Assembly: GCA_021797055.1 (NCBI GenBank)
Contig: JAKAAI010000020.1
Span: forward strand, 1 to 24,584
Source: Thermoplasmata archaeon
GTDB taxonomy: Archaea; Thermoplasmatota; Thermoplasmata; Thermoplasmatales; Thermoplasmataceae
Length of the DNA: 24,584 nucleotides
Reading direction: 5' to 3'
The notes under the pieces are model-generated. The model had not been told where the DNA came from. It did not search any database and was given only the letters and a program-made list of their open reading frames with translations. Position numbers and translations under genes: made by a program. Shown in pieces: positions 8,347-15,426 of the stretch; position 1 is the first letter of the stretch, and each line of letters starts with the position of its first letter.

Positions 8347-9456
8347 CTAATCGCTGTATCCAAACTTTTTGTTGAATAAGTCCAGGAAAAGCTTAGATCG
8401 CTGGATAACCTTCATCATTTCATACGGCCCAGGTTCCGGATGGCCTGTATGGCTAGAAAAATTCCTCTCCCTGTGGAGAAACTCCAAATCAAGGTAAATG
8501 TCTCGCCCGTATTCTTCCTCTAACACCTCCTTGAGTTTAGAGAGCATGAAATTGAATTCAATTCTATCAGGTTCTGCATTGAATGTCTTCCAGTATATGG
8601 CCAACAGTAAACCCTCCACTCCTTTAGTGGCTTTCCTGATTAATTCAGAAGGGTCGTTGTGGTTTAAATCAATGGATTTGTAAATAGCCTCTTTAATTTC
8701 ATTTCTTGCATTAGATATGCCTGATAGGTGCTTGGCTATACTCAGGAAGGGGAATTCTTTCTCCAATTTTTTCTTCGCGAACTGTATAATGCCCTTAAAT
8801 TCTTCCTTGTAGTCACTCTGTTTGTCAGAGAGATACTTGTCTATGAACTCATCAGCTGAACAGAAAATCCAACCAGACAACTCACTCTCAACCTTTTCTT
8901 TAGCTTTCTGCAGTTTATCCCTGAAAAGCCTGTATAGGAAAGGGTCAGGGATGACGTACTGTGAAGTTTTTTTAAAAAACTCGTTTTCTGAGACCTTTTG
9001 TTGTTCTTCAATGAAATTATCCAGAGTACTTTCAAGAAAGAAACCAAGATCACTCCCGTTCCAGAACATAGGTTTTACGTAAATTATGTGAATCAGGATT
9101 TCTTCTTGACCTCCCTTGAAGCGCAGAAAACCAATAGGCTCAGAATGTTCATTGTTAGAGTTGTCCAGATAAAAAGATTCCATCTCCTCTGGTGCCAACT
9201 CCTCCTGTAAATCTTTGTCTACATAACCTTTTCTAATAAGGGCTAAAGCTAAGTAAGATTCCAAAAGATTTCCGTAAAGCTTCATAAGGCTGTCAAAAAG
9301 GCTAGCTACACTGATAATGCTAGCTGAAAACTCAGATGGCAGGTCATAGGGCTTTATTGTGAGAAACTGCAAGAGGTCGCCATACATGGAAAATTCCTTC
9401 CTCAACGCAGTGACAAGTTGTTCATAACTCACCATATCCACTGAATAAGCCTTCAT
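8347..9456 (-). CDS. HEPN-domain protein, putative ribonuclease
   Basis: This 369-aa protein has a helical C-terminal domain (about 265-365) with RNFSSH at 331-336. That fits the R-x4-6-H signature of HEPN nucleases, including the polar asparagine after the arginine, and is followed by the usual long final helix. HEPN proteins commonly act as metal-independent RNases in toxin-antitoxin, abortive-infection and CRISPR-linked defence. The N-terminal 200 residues are alpha/beta and not recognised; they include a strand-rich stretch (FLRFKGGQEEILIHIIYVKP) that might be a sensor or binding part. A TATA-like box (9476-9491) lies 20-35 bases upstream, and no clear antitoxin gene is adjacent. The setting between a restriction operon and a YaeQ-like gene supports a defence role. 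The RNase activity is inference. Confidence 0.8.
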   Translation of the reverse strand: MKAYSVDMVSYEQLVTALRKEFSMYGDLLQFLTIKPYDLPSEFSASIISVASLFDSLMKLYGNLLESYLALALIRKGYVDKDLQEELAPEEMESFYLDNSNNEHSEPIGFLRFKGGQEEILIHIIYVKPMFWNGSDLGFFLESTLDNFIEEQQKVSENEFFKKTSQYVIPDPFLYRLFRDKLQKAKEKVESELSGWIFCSADEFIDKYLSDKQSDYKEEFKGIIQFAKKKLEKEFPFLSIAKHLSGISNARNEIKEAIYKSIDLNHNDPSELIRKATKGVEGLLLAIYWKTFNAEPDRIEFNFMLSKLKEVLEEEYGRDIYLDLEFLHRERNFSSHTGHPEPGPYEMMKVIQRSKLFLDLFNKKFGYSD

Positions 9457-9785
9457 TTAATCCTGATACACCGTCTATAATTATTTTATTTACTATGGGA
9501 TTTGAAAAACAAATCATACAACTCTGAGCACTTTGAATTTATCATTAAACATCAGTATACCCTTCGCAGTTTCTGCAAGGGTTTCTCCGGAAAATTCCAA
9601 TTTTTTATGGGTATATACATACGTAGAAAACCATGAAGAAGTCGACAATCTTGTGACACAATAAATGGGCAACTTATCGTAAAAAATACCCTAAAGAACA
9701 TATATGTGAGCTATGGATGAAATATATATGCCTCACTATATGCAAAGATATCTGATGCTTTCATATTATGTTCAGATTATACATT
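9457..9785. other. 329-bp gap with HEPN promoter and inverted repeats
   Basis: No convincing gene was seen here. The left end holds the leftward HEPN promoter. At 9560-9581, CCCTTCGCAG and CTGCAAGGG form a nine-pair stem with one bulged base and a three-base loop. Outside it, GTATACCC (9555-9562) nearly pairs with GGGTATAT (9609-9616). Further right, CATATATGTGAG (9699-9710) and CTCACTATATG (9732-9742) are an imperfect inverted repeat. These could be a transcript end for the YaeQ-like gene, a small structured RNA, or protein-binding sites. Nothing decides among them. Confidence 0.45.
9476..9491 (-). promoter_or_regulatory. TATA-like box of the HEPN gene
   Basis: The leftward strand reads AAATAAAATAATTATA, 20-35 bases before the ATG at 9456. 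This fits a near-leaderless archaeal transcript. Confidence 0.45.
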
Positions 9786-10463
9786 TCAGGTACGCCTACT
9801 CATGCCATTCCAATCAGCAGATCCAGCTTTACCTTGAAGCAAAGGCGCAATGCGGCTTCGTCTATGGGAAAAGCCGCGGATATCCCTGATACTGTACCCC
9901 TCACCCGTATCCATGTAAGTGAATTGGCCATCAATATCATGCCGTGCAGCCAAGGTTATGTAACCGGCTGGAAGTGTAGTGTTGAAACCCCAAAGTTCTG
10001 TTCCATAAGGCACTGATTTCCTCCTCTGTGCATCAACCTGTTCCGCTGTAGGTTCAGGTATTTCACTTCCATCTTCGTCCCAGATCAAATCATTCCATAT
10101 CCTTCTGAAACCTTCACTATCAACTGCGTGTACCACTCTGCAATCTTCTGCATAAGCTCTGATGTCCTTGAGCTTATCTTCATGGACTCCAAGACACTCA
10201 AACCAAAATGTTGGCAGTTCATCAGTCGCTTGGGCAAACACATCGGGGCGGTATCTGGAAAGATAACCTCTGGGATGGTGTTCGAACTTTATTGTTTCCT
10301 TTGGATAGCCCCAGTGAAGCAAATGGATGGCTATGGACACTTTCAAGGCAATATGCACCCAGCCTTCGGACCTGCCAAATGGGATTTCCCACTCTCTCCC
10401 ATCCTGTATGAGGGTTATACTGGCTGATATCTCTATGTTGCCATAATGAAACGGCCCTGGCAT
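9786..10463 (-). CDS. YaeQ-like protein with PD-(D/E)xK-type fold
   Basis: In this 225-aa protein, residues about 70-105 contain RPDVF (D74) followed by the strand FWFECLG (E89) and then HEDKLKDI. This closely follows the layout of YaeQ-family proteins, where a PD element and a W-x-E strand precede a D/E-rich lysine-bearing helix. YaeQ belongs to the PD-(D/E)xK nuclease-like superfamily. The lysine expected two residues after E89 is a leucine (L91), and K97 or K99 on the next helix may replace it, so catalysis is uncertain. The C-terminal 80 residues are not recognised. The gene has its own TATA box (10488-10498) and is divergent from the zinc-finger gene. A DNA-handling or defence role is possible but unproven. 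Confidence 0.75.
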   Translation of the reverse strand: MPGPFHYGNIEISASITLIQDGREWEIPFGRSEGWVHIALKVSIAIHLLHWGYPKETIKFEHHPRGYLSRYRPDVFAQATDELPTFWFECLGVHEDKLKDIRAYAEDCRVVHAVDSEGFRRIWNDLIWDEDGSEIPEPTAEQVDAQRRKSVPYGTELWGFNTTLPAGYITLAARHDIDGQFTYMDTGEGYSIRDIRGFSHRRSRIAPLLQGKAGSADWNGMSRRT

Positions 10464-10487
10464 AGTTGACTCATAGAATGTGAATGC

Positions 10488-10498
10488 AATTATATTTT
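10488..10498 (-). promoter_or_regulatory. TATA box of the YaeQ-like gene
   Basis: AAAATATAATT on the leftward strand lies 25-35 bases before the ATG at 10463, which is ideal spacing for a leaderless start. Confidence 0.5.
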
Positions 10499-10579
10499 CT
10501 ATTTCTGCACAATTCGATACCCATAAGTAAAACAGAACCTGAAAATAGCGGGCTTATGAATTTATATGAACCTATAAGA

Positions 10580-10587
10580 TTAAATAT
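10580..10587 (+). promoter_or_regulatory. TATA box of the zinc-finger gene
   Basis: TTAAATAT lies 21-28 bases before the ATG at 10608. A second A/T run (10591-10600) is too close to the start to serve. No ribosome site is visible, so a leaderless mRNA is likely. Confidence 0.45.
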
Positions 10588-10607
10588 CTATTTTTATATA
10601 TGTTAAT

Positions 10608-11252
10608 ATGCCAAGGAAGCGCCATTACCCACCTTCACAGATAAAATATCAGATGGAACATCCTCCAGTTACAGTGCATCTGAACAAGGACCTGAAAGAA
10701 GTTCTTGATGTGGTAAAGGGCTCTAGGTCGTATGCACAGGTTATCACTGACATGATAAAGGGCTCAATCGACATGGAGAAGCAAGTAAAGAGGCTGCCAT
10801 TGACCGAGGCTGTGCTGAAATACAACAACGGCTTCAGGGAAGCACGGTTCCGTTACTCCCATGTAGGGGACTGCAAGAAATGCCATAAGGAAACTTATCT
10901 CTGGAACGATGGCGTGTGTGATTTCTGCCACAATCGGACTGCCATAGACCCTGACTACAGCGAATTCAAAAGCAGGGAACTGGCAGAATTCATTGAGGAT
11001 GCTGACTATGAAAAGCTAAAGCTGAAAATTCCTCCGGCCGAGAAGGCCATCTATGAGAACGGGAAGCAGAGAGGCATAAGTCTTGGCTATGACGAGGGAT
11101 ATCGGGAAGCTGAGGAGGAATTCAAGATAACCTTTCCTTGCGTTGAATGCGGCGAACCCATCCTTCTCAGACCGGGCAGTGAAGCGCACAAAGATATGAG
11201 AAAATATATGAGGGAACAGGGGTGGCACCATGCCAATTGTGGTTCTAAGTAA
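10608..11252 (+). CDS. Ribbon-helix-helix / zinc-finger DNA-binding protein
   Basis: This 214-aa protein has a basic N-terminus (PRKRHYPP) and then a strand-helix-helix segment (about 20-52: VTVHLNKDLKEVLDVV, SYAQVITDMIKG) that looks like a ribbon-helix-helix domain. A first zinc site follows as C89-K-K-C92 and C104-D-F-C107. A second metal site may be C178-V-E-C181 with H207/H208 and C211. Between them is a charged helix (about 120-175). Similar RHH-plus-zinc-finger proteins are frequent on archaeal plasmids and viruses as regulators, which matches the neighbouring replication-type operon. It ends 21 bp from the stop of the facing 78-aa gene. Its DNA target is unknown. Confidence 0.85.
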   Translation: MPRKRHYPPSQIKYQMEHPPVTVHLNKDLKEVLDVVKGSRSYAQVITDMIKGSIDMEKQVKRLPLTEAVLKYNNGFREARFRYSHVGDCKKCHKETYLWNDGVCDFCHNRTAIDPDYSEFKSRELAEFIEDADYEKLKLKIPPAEKAIYENGKQRGISLGYDEGYREAEEEFKITFPCVECGEPILLRPGSEAHKDMRKYMREQGWHHANCGSK

Positions 11253-11273
11253 TGTTTTGTTATCCAAAAAGTG

Positions 11274-11510
11274 TCAAATTTGCAACAAATCCTGCTTGAA
11301 GTAATTCTTAATCTCAGGCAAGGTCATATTCCTTGACAGTTTATCCAGCAAAGCAGGCGAAATGAGCAAACCACGCTGCAAAGAGAGCTTTAGGACTTCA
11401 GATTTTTCAGTAGTATTTTCTATCGTGCTCTCATCTGCATAAACTGAAATTACTGATCCTATCCCTGTCTCCATTCGTTGTGTATGTAGCTTTCCTAGCA
11501 CAACTTTCAA
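11274..11510 (-). CDS. Small hypothetical protein at the end of the replication operon
   Basis: This 78-aa protein has no recognised family. It has a strand-rich first half (residues about 1-30) and a helical, leucine-rich second half (about 35-78). The start codon is TTG at 11510 and overlaps the stop of the 801-aa gene in a TTGA junction. A GAGGTGG ribosome-site match lies about eight bases upstream. This coupling strongly suggests that it is translated with the ATPase, perhaps as a small partner or regulator. The same kind of TTGA overlap is used earlier in the operon. Function is unknown. Confidence 0.7.
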   Translation of the reverse strand: MKVVLGKLHTQRMETGIGSVISVYADESTIENTTEKSEVLKLSLQRGLLISPALLDKLSRNMTLPEIKNYFKQDLLQI

Positions 11511-13912
11511 GCTGAACCACCTCTCAGGGTGTATTTCCCTTCGCTATTCTTCTCAAAAAACAGGTTGGTACGTTCCAGTACCTGGTGTAGGTAAGCAATT
11601 TTAAGGTCAGGGTTTGTGGACAGATCATAAAGCTCTTTTACACCAAGCGGCCTATTCTTATGGCGTAAAGTCTCCTTAATCCATTCTACTACTGAAGCAT
11701 AATTTGTGCTTTCCAATGCCTGGTTATCTTTGCATAAATACCTAAGATGAGTTTCGCCGTTTGTGACAGGGGTGTCGCTTACAGTGAATCCATGAGGTTT
11801 TTTTCCTTTCCAAGTAGTAGGTTGAATACCCTGTTCAAGCAATGATCTATTGCTTTCTTCTTGATCTCTTGGAGTTGTGACATATTCTCCAAACCCGTCA
11901 AATGCTTGTTTAAAACTGATGCTTTCTGCATCTTTGTCACATTTACCACTGACTAATTCAAATGCAAAAGGATCAATTGAGTGATGGCCCATATATTCCA
12001 AATTTTCTTTCTTTTTTCTTCTATTATTGTTTTGATTTTTATCGTTGTCCACAGTCTCTGCATTGCATGTCACTTTCCTTGTAACTCGCATTTCACTTCT
12101 GTCACCATAGCTCCCTGACAAGGTTTCGAGCAGGTTCAACAGGTCATGGTAGTTTTTGTCATTGAATAATAACTGAAGATGCCTGTTGGCATCATGTTGA
12201 ACAAAATCACTTAGGTTACTTTTGAGGAGGTTTGTAAATGGCCTTCCCAAAAGTGGTTTGACATCCTCATCAACTCTATACCATCTCCTGTATTTCTTTT
12301 CACTTCCTTTACTGGAACTGGTGGTATCTCTCTGGTTCAATGAGGACAATTCCTCCCCCACTAGGTTTTTGAGCTCAGAAAGCCTGATGTAATAATGTAT
12401 TCCATCCACGGAAGATGCAGTATGAACCCATGTGCCCTTGGGGGATGTGGAATTACCAGCAGTCTTGGCACGTTCAAATTCCCGCCTTATTATCTGGAGA
12501 GTTGATGAAAATATTCTTCGTACAGGATCCTCCTCATTTCTTACAGTTACTGAATACCCGTACATCCTCAACGCTTCTCTCTCAACAACGTCTATTATCC
12601 CGGATATCCCTTCTCTCTCTAGCTGTACTGCAACTGCAATTATGGGCATGAAGGTCTGGTTCACACGCCCTTCTGCACCATCGAGATAATAATTGCTGTA
12701 GTTCTTGTGTACCCTAACTGCATACTTTTCATAGCAATTGTACATTAACTGTATCAAGCGGGAGTTTTCCTCCGCCAGGGCTGAAATAGATTTTGACCTC
12801 ATCTTCGGTGCATCTTCAAGGGTGCACCATATCGCACGGGACTCGGTGGAATATCTGCTGAACGTAGACTGGGTGTCGGTCGCTATTCTAGGCCCGTAGG
12901 CATCATATCCTTTGATCTTCATCTCCTTGTTTAGCCTTGGGATGAACAGACCCTTGGCAAAGGAACCATCAAAGATGTCCACAATTGCTTCTTTGGTTCT
13001 TTCATCCCCGGAGGAAAATGTATTCTCATCAAAAGCTATTGTAGGTTTTATATCATCAGTATAACGGAATATGTCCGCCGGTGTGGCTTTCTGCCACATT
13101 ACAGGGCGGGGGGCAAAGGCAGAAATTGAGGCGAGTGCAGCGCTTCCGCCACGGTTGTAGCCGGCCTTCTTTATAATATTAAGCGGGAATGCTTCAAACA
13201 CGGGGGAGAAGTGGGAGGCAATAGTCCAGATGACCTGAATCTTCTGCATGTCTTTGGTTGAGAATTTGACGTTGGTTGACTGTATCTTGTATAGCTGCTT
13301 GTACATGTAACTGAGCTTCACGAACTTTCCGCGGTCAAAGCTATAATCTGGCCAATGAAGCAGCATTTCAGCGGGTTGCGTGGGCATTTTCACTTTGTAG
13401 TGTGTCCCAGCATCTCCGTCTATGGTGTTGTCCAGTACCCATTGGCCCTCAATCTCTTTTTTTATTTCACCACGGACTGCCCTCTCAATTTCGAAGGCAC
13501 CATACCTTGCCAGAATGGCAGGTTTAATGAGTTCTGGAACAAAGTCATGTATGCCATTGACAAGTTTGAATTTTCCCTTGAATGCTTTATTGTATCCAAG
13601 TTCCTTTTTTCCCCTCTCAGTAAATTTGCTGATTTGCTTAGTGACTAATTTCTTAGTTTTGATTATTTTTTCCCTGAAGATTCTGTTGTCACCTTGGTTT
13701 CTCAGGCAATCTTCGAGATACTCAAACGTGAAGGCAATATCCTCGGGGGTTTCTATTAGGTCAACATTCTTTGCTATTACGGGAAGGTTTGCAATCTTGC
13801 AGTATCCCTGCAAACAATCTTCCCTCATATCTGCAAAATCTTTATATCTCGTGATAATATTTTTATAGTGCACAGCCGGATGGCCTTTCGTCGGGCCCTC
13901 TGGTTTCCTCAT
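11507..13912 (-). CDS. Replication-type AAA-like ATPase with degenerate Walker A
   Basis: Residues about 225-375 of this 801-aa protein follow the core of plasmid/virus-type primase-helicase ATPases. The order is FPLNIIKKAGYNRGGS, the APRP element, a Walker B strand ending IAFDE (292-296), the DAYGPRIATD segment (337-346), and SRAIWCTLEDAP (358-369) in the sensor/arginine-finger region. At the Walker A position the lysine expected before S257 is G256, encoded GGA, two base changes from AAA or AAG. ATP hydrolysis may therefore be lost or use another residue. A C-terminal winged helix (about 735-795) could bind DNA. The ATG overlaps the upstream stop, and a strong GGAGGGAGG (13916-13925 region) sits just before it. 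Family assignment is by pattern. Confidence 0.75.
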   Translation of the reverse strand: MRKPEGPTKGHPAVHYKNIITRYKDFADMREDCLQGYCKIANLPVIAKNVDLIETPEDIAFTFEYLEDCLRNQGDNRIFREKIIKTKKLVTKQISKFTERGKKELGYNKAFKGKFKLVNGIHDFVPELIKPAILARYGAFEIERAVRGEIKKEIEGQWVLDNTIDGDAGTHYKVKMPTQPAEMLLHWPDYSFDRGKFVKLSYMYKQLYKIQSTNVKFSTKDMQKIQVIWTIASHFSPVFEAFPLNIIKKAGYNRGGSAALASISAFAPRPVMWQKATPADIFRYTDDIKPTIAFDENTFSSGDERTKEAIVDIFDGSFAKGLFIPRLNKEMKIKGYDAYGPRIATDTQSTFSRYSTESRAIWCTLEDAPKMRSKSISALAEENSRLIQLMYNCYEKYAVRVHKNYSNYYLDGAEGRVNQTFMPIIAVAVQLEREGISGIIDVVEREALRMYGYSVTVRNEEDPVRRIFSSTLQIIRREFERAKTAGNSTSPKGTWVHTASSVDGIHYYIRLSELKNLVGEELSSLNQRDTTSSSKGSEKKYRRWYRVDEDVKPLLGRPFTNLLKSNLSDFVQHDANRHLQLLFNDKNYHDLLNLLETLSGSYGDRSEMRVTRKVTCNAETVDNDKNQNNNRRKKKENLEYMGHHSIDPFAFELVSGKCDKDAESISFKQAFDGFGEYVTTPRDQEESNRSLLEQGIQPTTWKGKKPHGFTVSDTPVTNGETHLRYLCKDNQALESTNYASVVEWIKETLRHKNRPLGVKELYDLSTNPDLKIAYLHQVLERTNLFFEKNSEGKYTLRGGSA

Positions 13913-13995
13913 TTATCCTCCCTCCACTTCTTGTCTTCTTTGTAAATATCCTTGGTGAGTTCTTCCCAAAGTTCGATCACCTTCGCCCAGCTCAA
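13909..13995 (-). CDS. 28-aa coupled ORF before the ATPase
   Basis: This short open frame begins with TTG at 13995, overlapping the stop of the 52-aa ORF (TTGA). It ends with a TGA overlapping the ATPase ATG (ATGA). A GGGTGAT ribosome-site-like sequence lies six bases upstream. The product is tryptophan- and charge-rich and begins SWAKVIELWEELTKDIYK, so it looks like an amphipathic helix. It may be a real micropeptide or only a translational coupler that carries the ATPase ribosome site. Confidence 0.45.
   Translation of the reverse strand: MSWAKVIELWEELTKDIYKEDKKWREDK
13916..13925 (-). promoter_or_regulatory. Strong ribosome-binding site of the ATPase gene
   Basis: The leftward strand reads GGAGGGAGGA, ending three bases before the ATG at 13912. 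It is the strongest ribosome-site match in the operon, fixes that start, and lies inside the 28-aa ORF. Confidence 0.6.
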
Positions 13996-14150
13996 GGAAA
14001 ATCACCCACAGGTTGGAGAAGAAGAGAGCCATCATCATTCAGAATTACAACCACATATTCCTGGGAACTATGTTCTTTCAACCACTTTGTCGGTAGCTGC
14101 AAAAAGCCATACTTTCCATTATTTTGCCTTCTTATTTTCCTGAGGTCCAT
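13992..14150 (-). CDS. 52-aa AbrB-like small protein
   Basis: The ATG at 14150 opens a 52-codon frame. Residues 13-48, KYGFLQLPTKWLKEHSSQ followed by a strand, an NDDG turn and LLLQP, match the swapped-hairpin AbrB/SpoVT pattern. There, a strand with L-P precedes a short helix, then strand-turn-strand. Such proteins are dimeric DNA-binding regulators or antitoxins; here most of the domain is present but short. The ATG is about 25 bases from an A/T box (14171-14180), suggesting a leaderless transcript that would start the operon leading to the ATPase. An overlapping rightward frame in the same place has no such pattern. Confidence 0.6.
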   Translation of the reverse strand: MDLRKIRRQNNGKYGFLQLPTKWLKEHSSQEYVVVILNDDGSLLLQPVGDFP

Positions 14151-14170
14151 ACTAGACTTTAATCAAAGAG

Positions 14171-14180
14171 AAAATTTAAT
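14171..14180. promoter_or_regulatory. Shared A/T box for two divergent starts
   Basis: AAAATTTAAT lies 21-30 bases before the leftward ATG at 14150 and 25-34 bases before the rightward ATG at 14205. Only 54 bp separate the two start codons and no other good A/T box is placed for either gene. One near-palindromic element may therefore serve both directions, which would make the two transcripts compete. Confidence 0.45.
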
Positions 14181-14204
14181 CAACTAGGTTGAGTTATTAA
14201 ACCA

Positions 14205-15299
14205 ATGCCTAGTAAATACACAGACAAGCAGCTAAAATTAATGGAATTTTTATACTCAACTAATGTGAAAGACTATCAGAGGAATGGCTTGAGATTTGGT
14301 AAAATTATTGATCTTTTTAATTCAAGTAATCTGAGATTAAGTGCAAATGGCCTAAACAAGATGCTTAAAAAATTAATGGCAAGCAAGGACATTGAGAAAT
14401 TCATCAACGTTGACAACAAATCAAGTTATAGGATGACTGTAAAGGGCGAAAACAACTTTGTAAGCTTCTATTGGCCAATTGTTGACAAGATTGGCTCTTT
14501 GCAAAGGGAAAAGTCTCTATATTTTATGATGTCCCATTATGGTGACGATTACCATTTAATTTCAGAAGACGAAAACTCAATGACCATGTCTCACAGTTCC
14601 TACTATCTTCTACCCCTGTCATTGGAATTGCATAATGCCATGTTGGAAAATATGGCTATCAAGCTGGTTTCAGGCGATATAAGTAATATTTCAGAGCTCG
14701 GAGACAAAAAAGAAAGCAATCAGGCTTCAAGTGTAATTTTATCTATAGAATATCATTTGGATAAGCTGGATAGATTAAGTTCCACATTCCTATCCTTACT
14801 GGAACATGATGAGGCTAATGAGGAAGCCTTATTTGACATTATTTCCAATCTTCTTGGTCACCAGAGTCTTCCTATAAAAAGAGACCTTGTTTCTGCAATT
14901 TCGTTCATGCTTATGTCCACTTATATGTGGGCTACCCAGGGTGAAGTGGATCAACAGTTGGTAAAGAAGATACTCAATCTGGATAGAAAGCTTGGTGAAC
15001 TACTTTTCAACAGGATGGATCTTTTATCTGACTTGGATATGGATGTCGTTGATATTTTTATAGAAGACATTGAGGCGGGTAAGGACCCATTAAAAAATCC
15101 AAGTCTAGATTCAACAAAAATAATTGGGGACCATCCGGTGAAAAGGTTTAAGAGTTATTGGCTTCAAGAGTATATAACCGCTTCAATTATAAAGAAGCAT
15201 GACCTGTCTTTTCGATCCAAGGCAGAAGAATACCTAAAGGGCACACAGGGGCTAATCTTTAGAAGTATACAGTTTCAGTTCAAAGGACATTTCTCTTGA
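14205..15299 (+). CDS. Winged-helix domain protein of unknown function
   Basis: The first 80 residues of this 364-aa protein look like a winged helix: DKQLKLMEFLYST, LRFGKIIDLFNSS, SANGLNKMLKKLMAS, then a wing ending SYRMTVKGENNF. The remaining 280 residues are mostly helical and not recognised; they include a hydrophobic helix (LVSAISFMLMSTYMWA) that may be buried rather than membrane-spanning. It is divergent from the replication operon and uses the same A/T box, so it may be its repressor or a regulator of the mobile element. It carries no enzymatic motif. It ends 127 bp before the glycan locus. Confidence 0.75.
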   Translation: MPSKYTDKQLKLMEFLYSTNVKDYQRNGLRFGKIIDLFNSSNLRLSANGLNKMLKKLMASKDIEKFINVDNKSSYRMTVKGENNFVSFYWPIVDKIGSLQREKSLYFMMSHYGDDYHLISEDENSMTMSHSSYYLLPLSLELHNAMLENMAIKLVSGDISNISELGDKKESNQASSVILSIEYHLDKLDRLSSTFLSLLEHDEANEEALFDIISNLLGHQSLPIKRDLVSAISFMLMSTYMWATQGEVDQQLVKKILNLDRKLGELLFNRMDLLSDLDMDVVDIFIEDIEAGKDPLKNPSLDSTKIIGDHPVKRFKSYWLQEYITASIIKKHDLSFRSKAEEYLKGTQGLIFRSIQFQFKGHFS

Positions 15300-15382
15300 T
15301 AATTTGCCCTAGAAGTATAAGCACAAGAAGGAAAACATTAATTTTTTGTGGAAGATAACTAGGACATTTTACGCGATAGAAA

Positions 15383-15394
15383 TTTTATAATTTT
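15383..15394 (+). promoter_or_regulatory. TATA box of the glycan locus
   Basis: TTTTATAATTTT lies 33-44 bases before the GTG at 15427, implying a leader of roughly 10-20 bases. It is the best A/T box in the gap and would drive the three rightward genes. Confidence 0.45.
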
Positions 15395-15426
15395 TCCTTG
15401 TTCATCCTCTGAAATAAACACAAGGG

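Noticed and set aside
9560..9581. Hairpin as a classical terminator
   Set aside because: No T-tract follows on either strand and it lies over 200 bases from the nearest upstream stop, so it is listed only as structure.
13422..13868. Rightward 148-aa open frame inside the ATPase gene
   Set aside because: It is a serine/leucine-rich mirror of the opposite coding strand, has no motif, and the leftward gene has clear motifs and ribosome site.
13952..14143. Rightward 63-aa open frame
   Set aside because: It overlaps the AbrB-like ORF on the other strand, which has a family-like pattern, a promoter and coupled neighbours.
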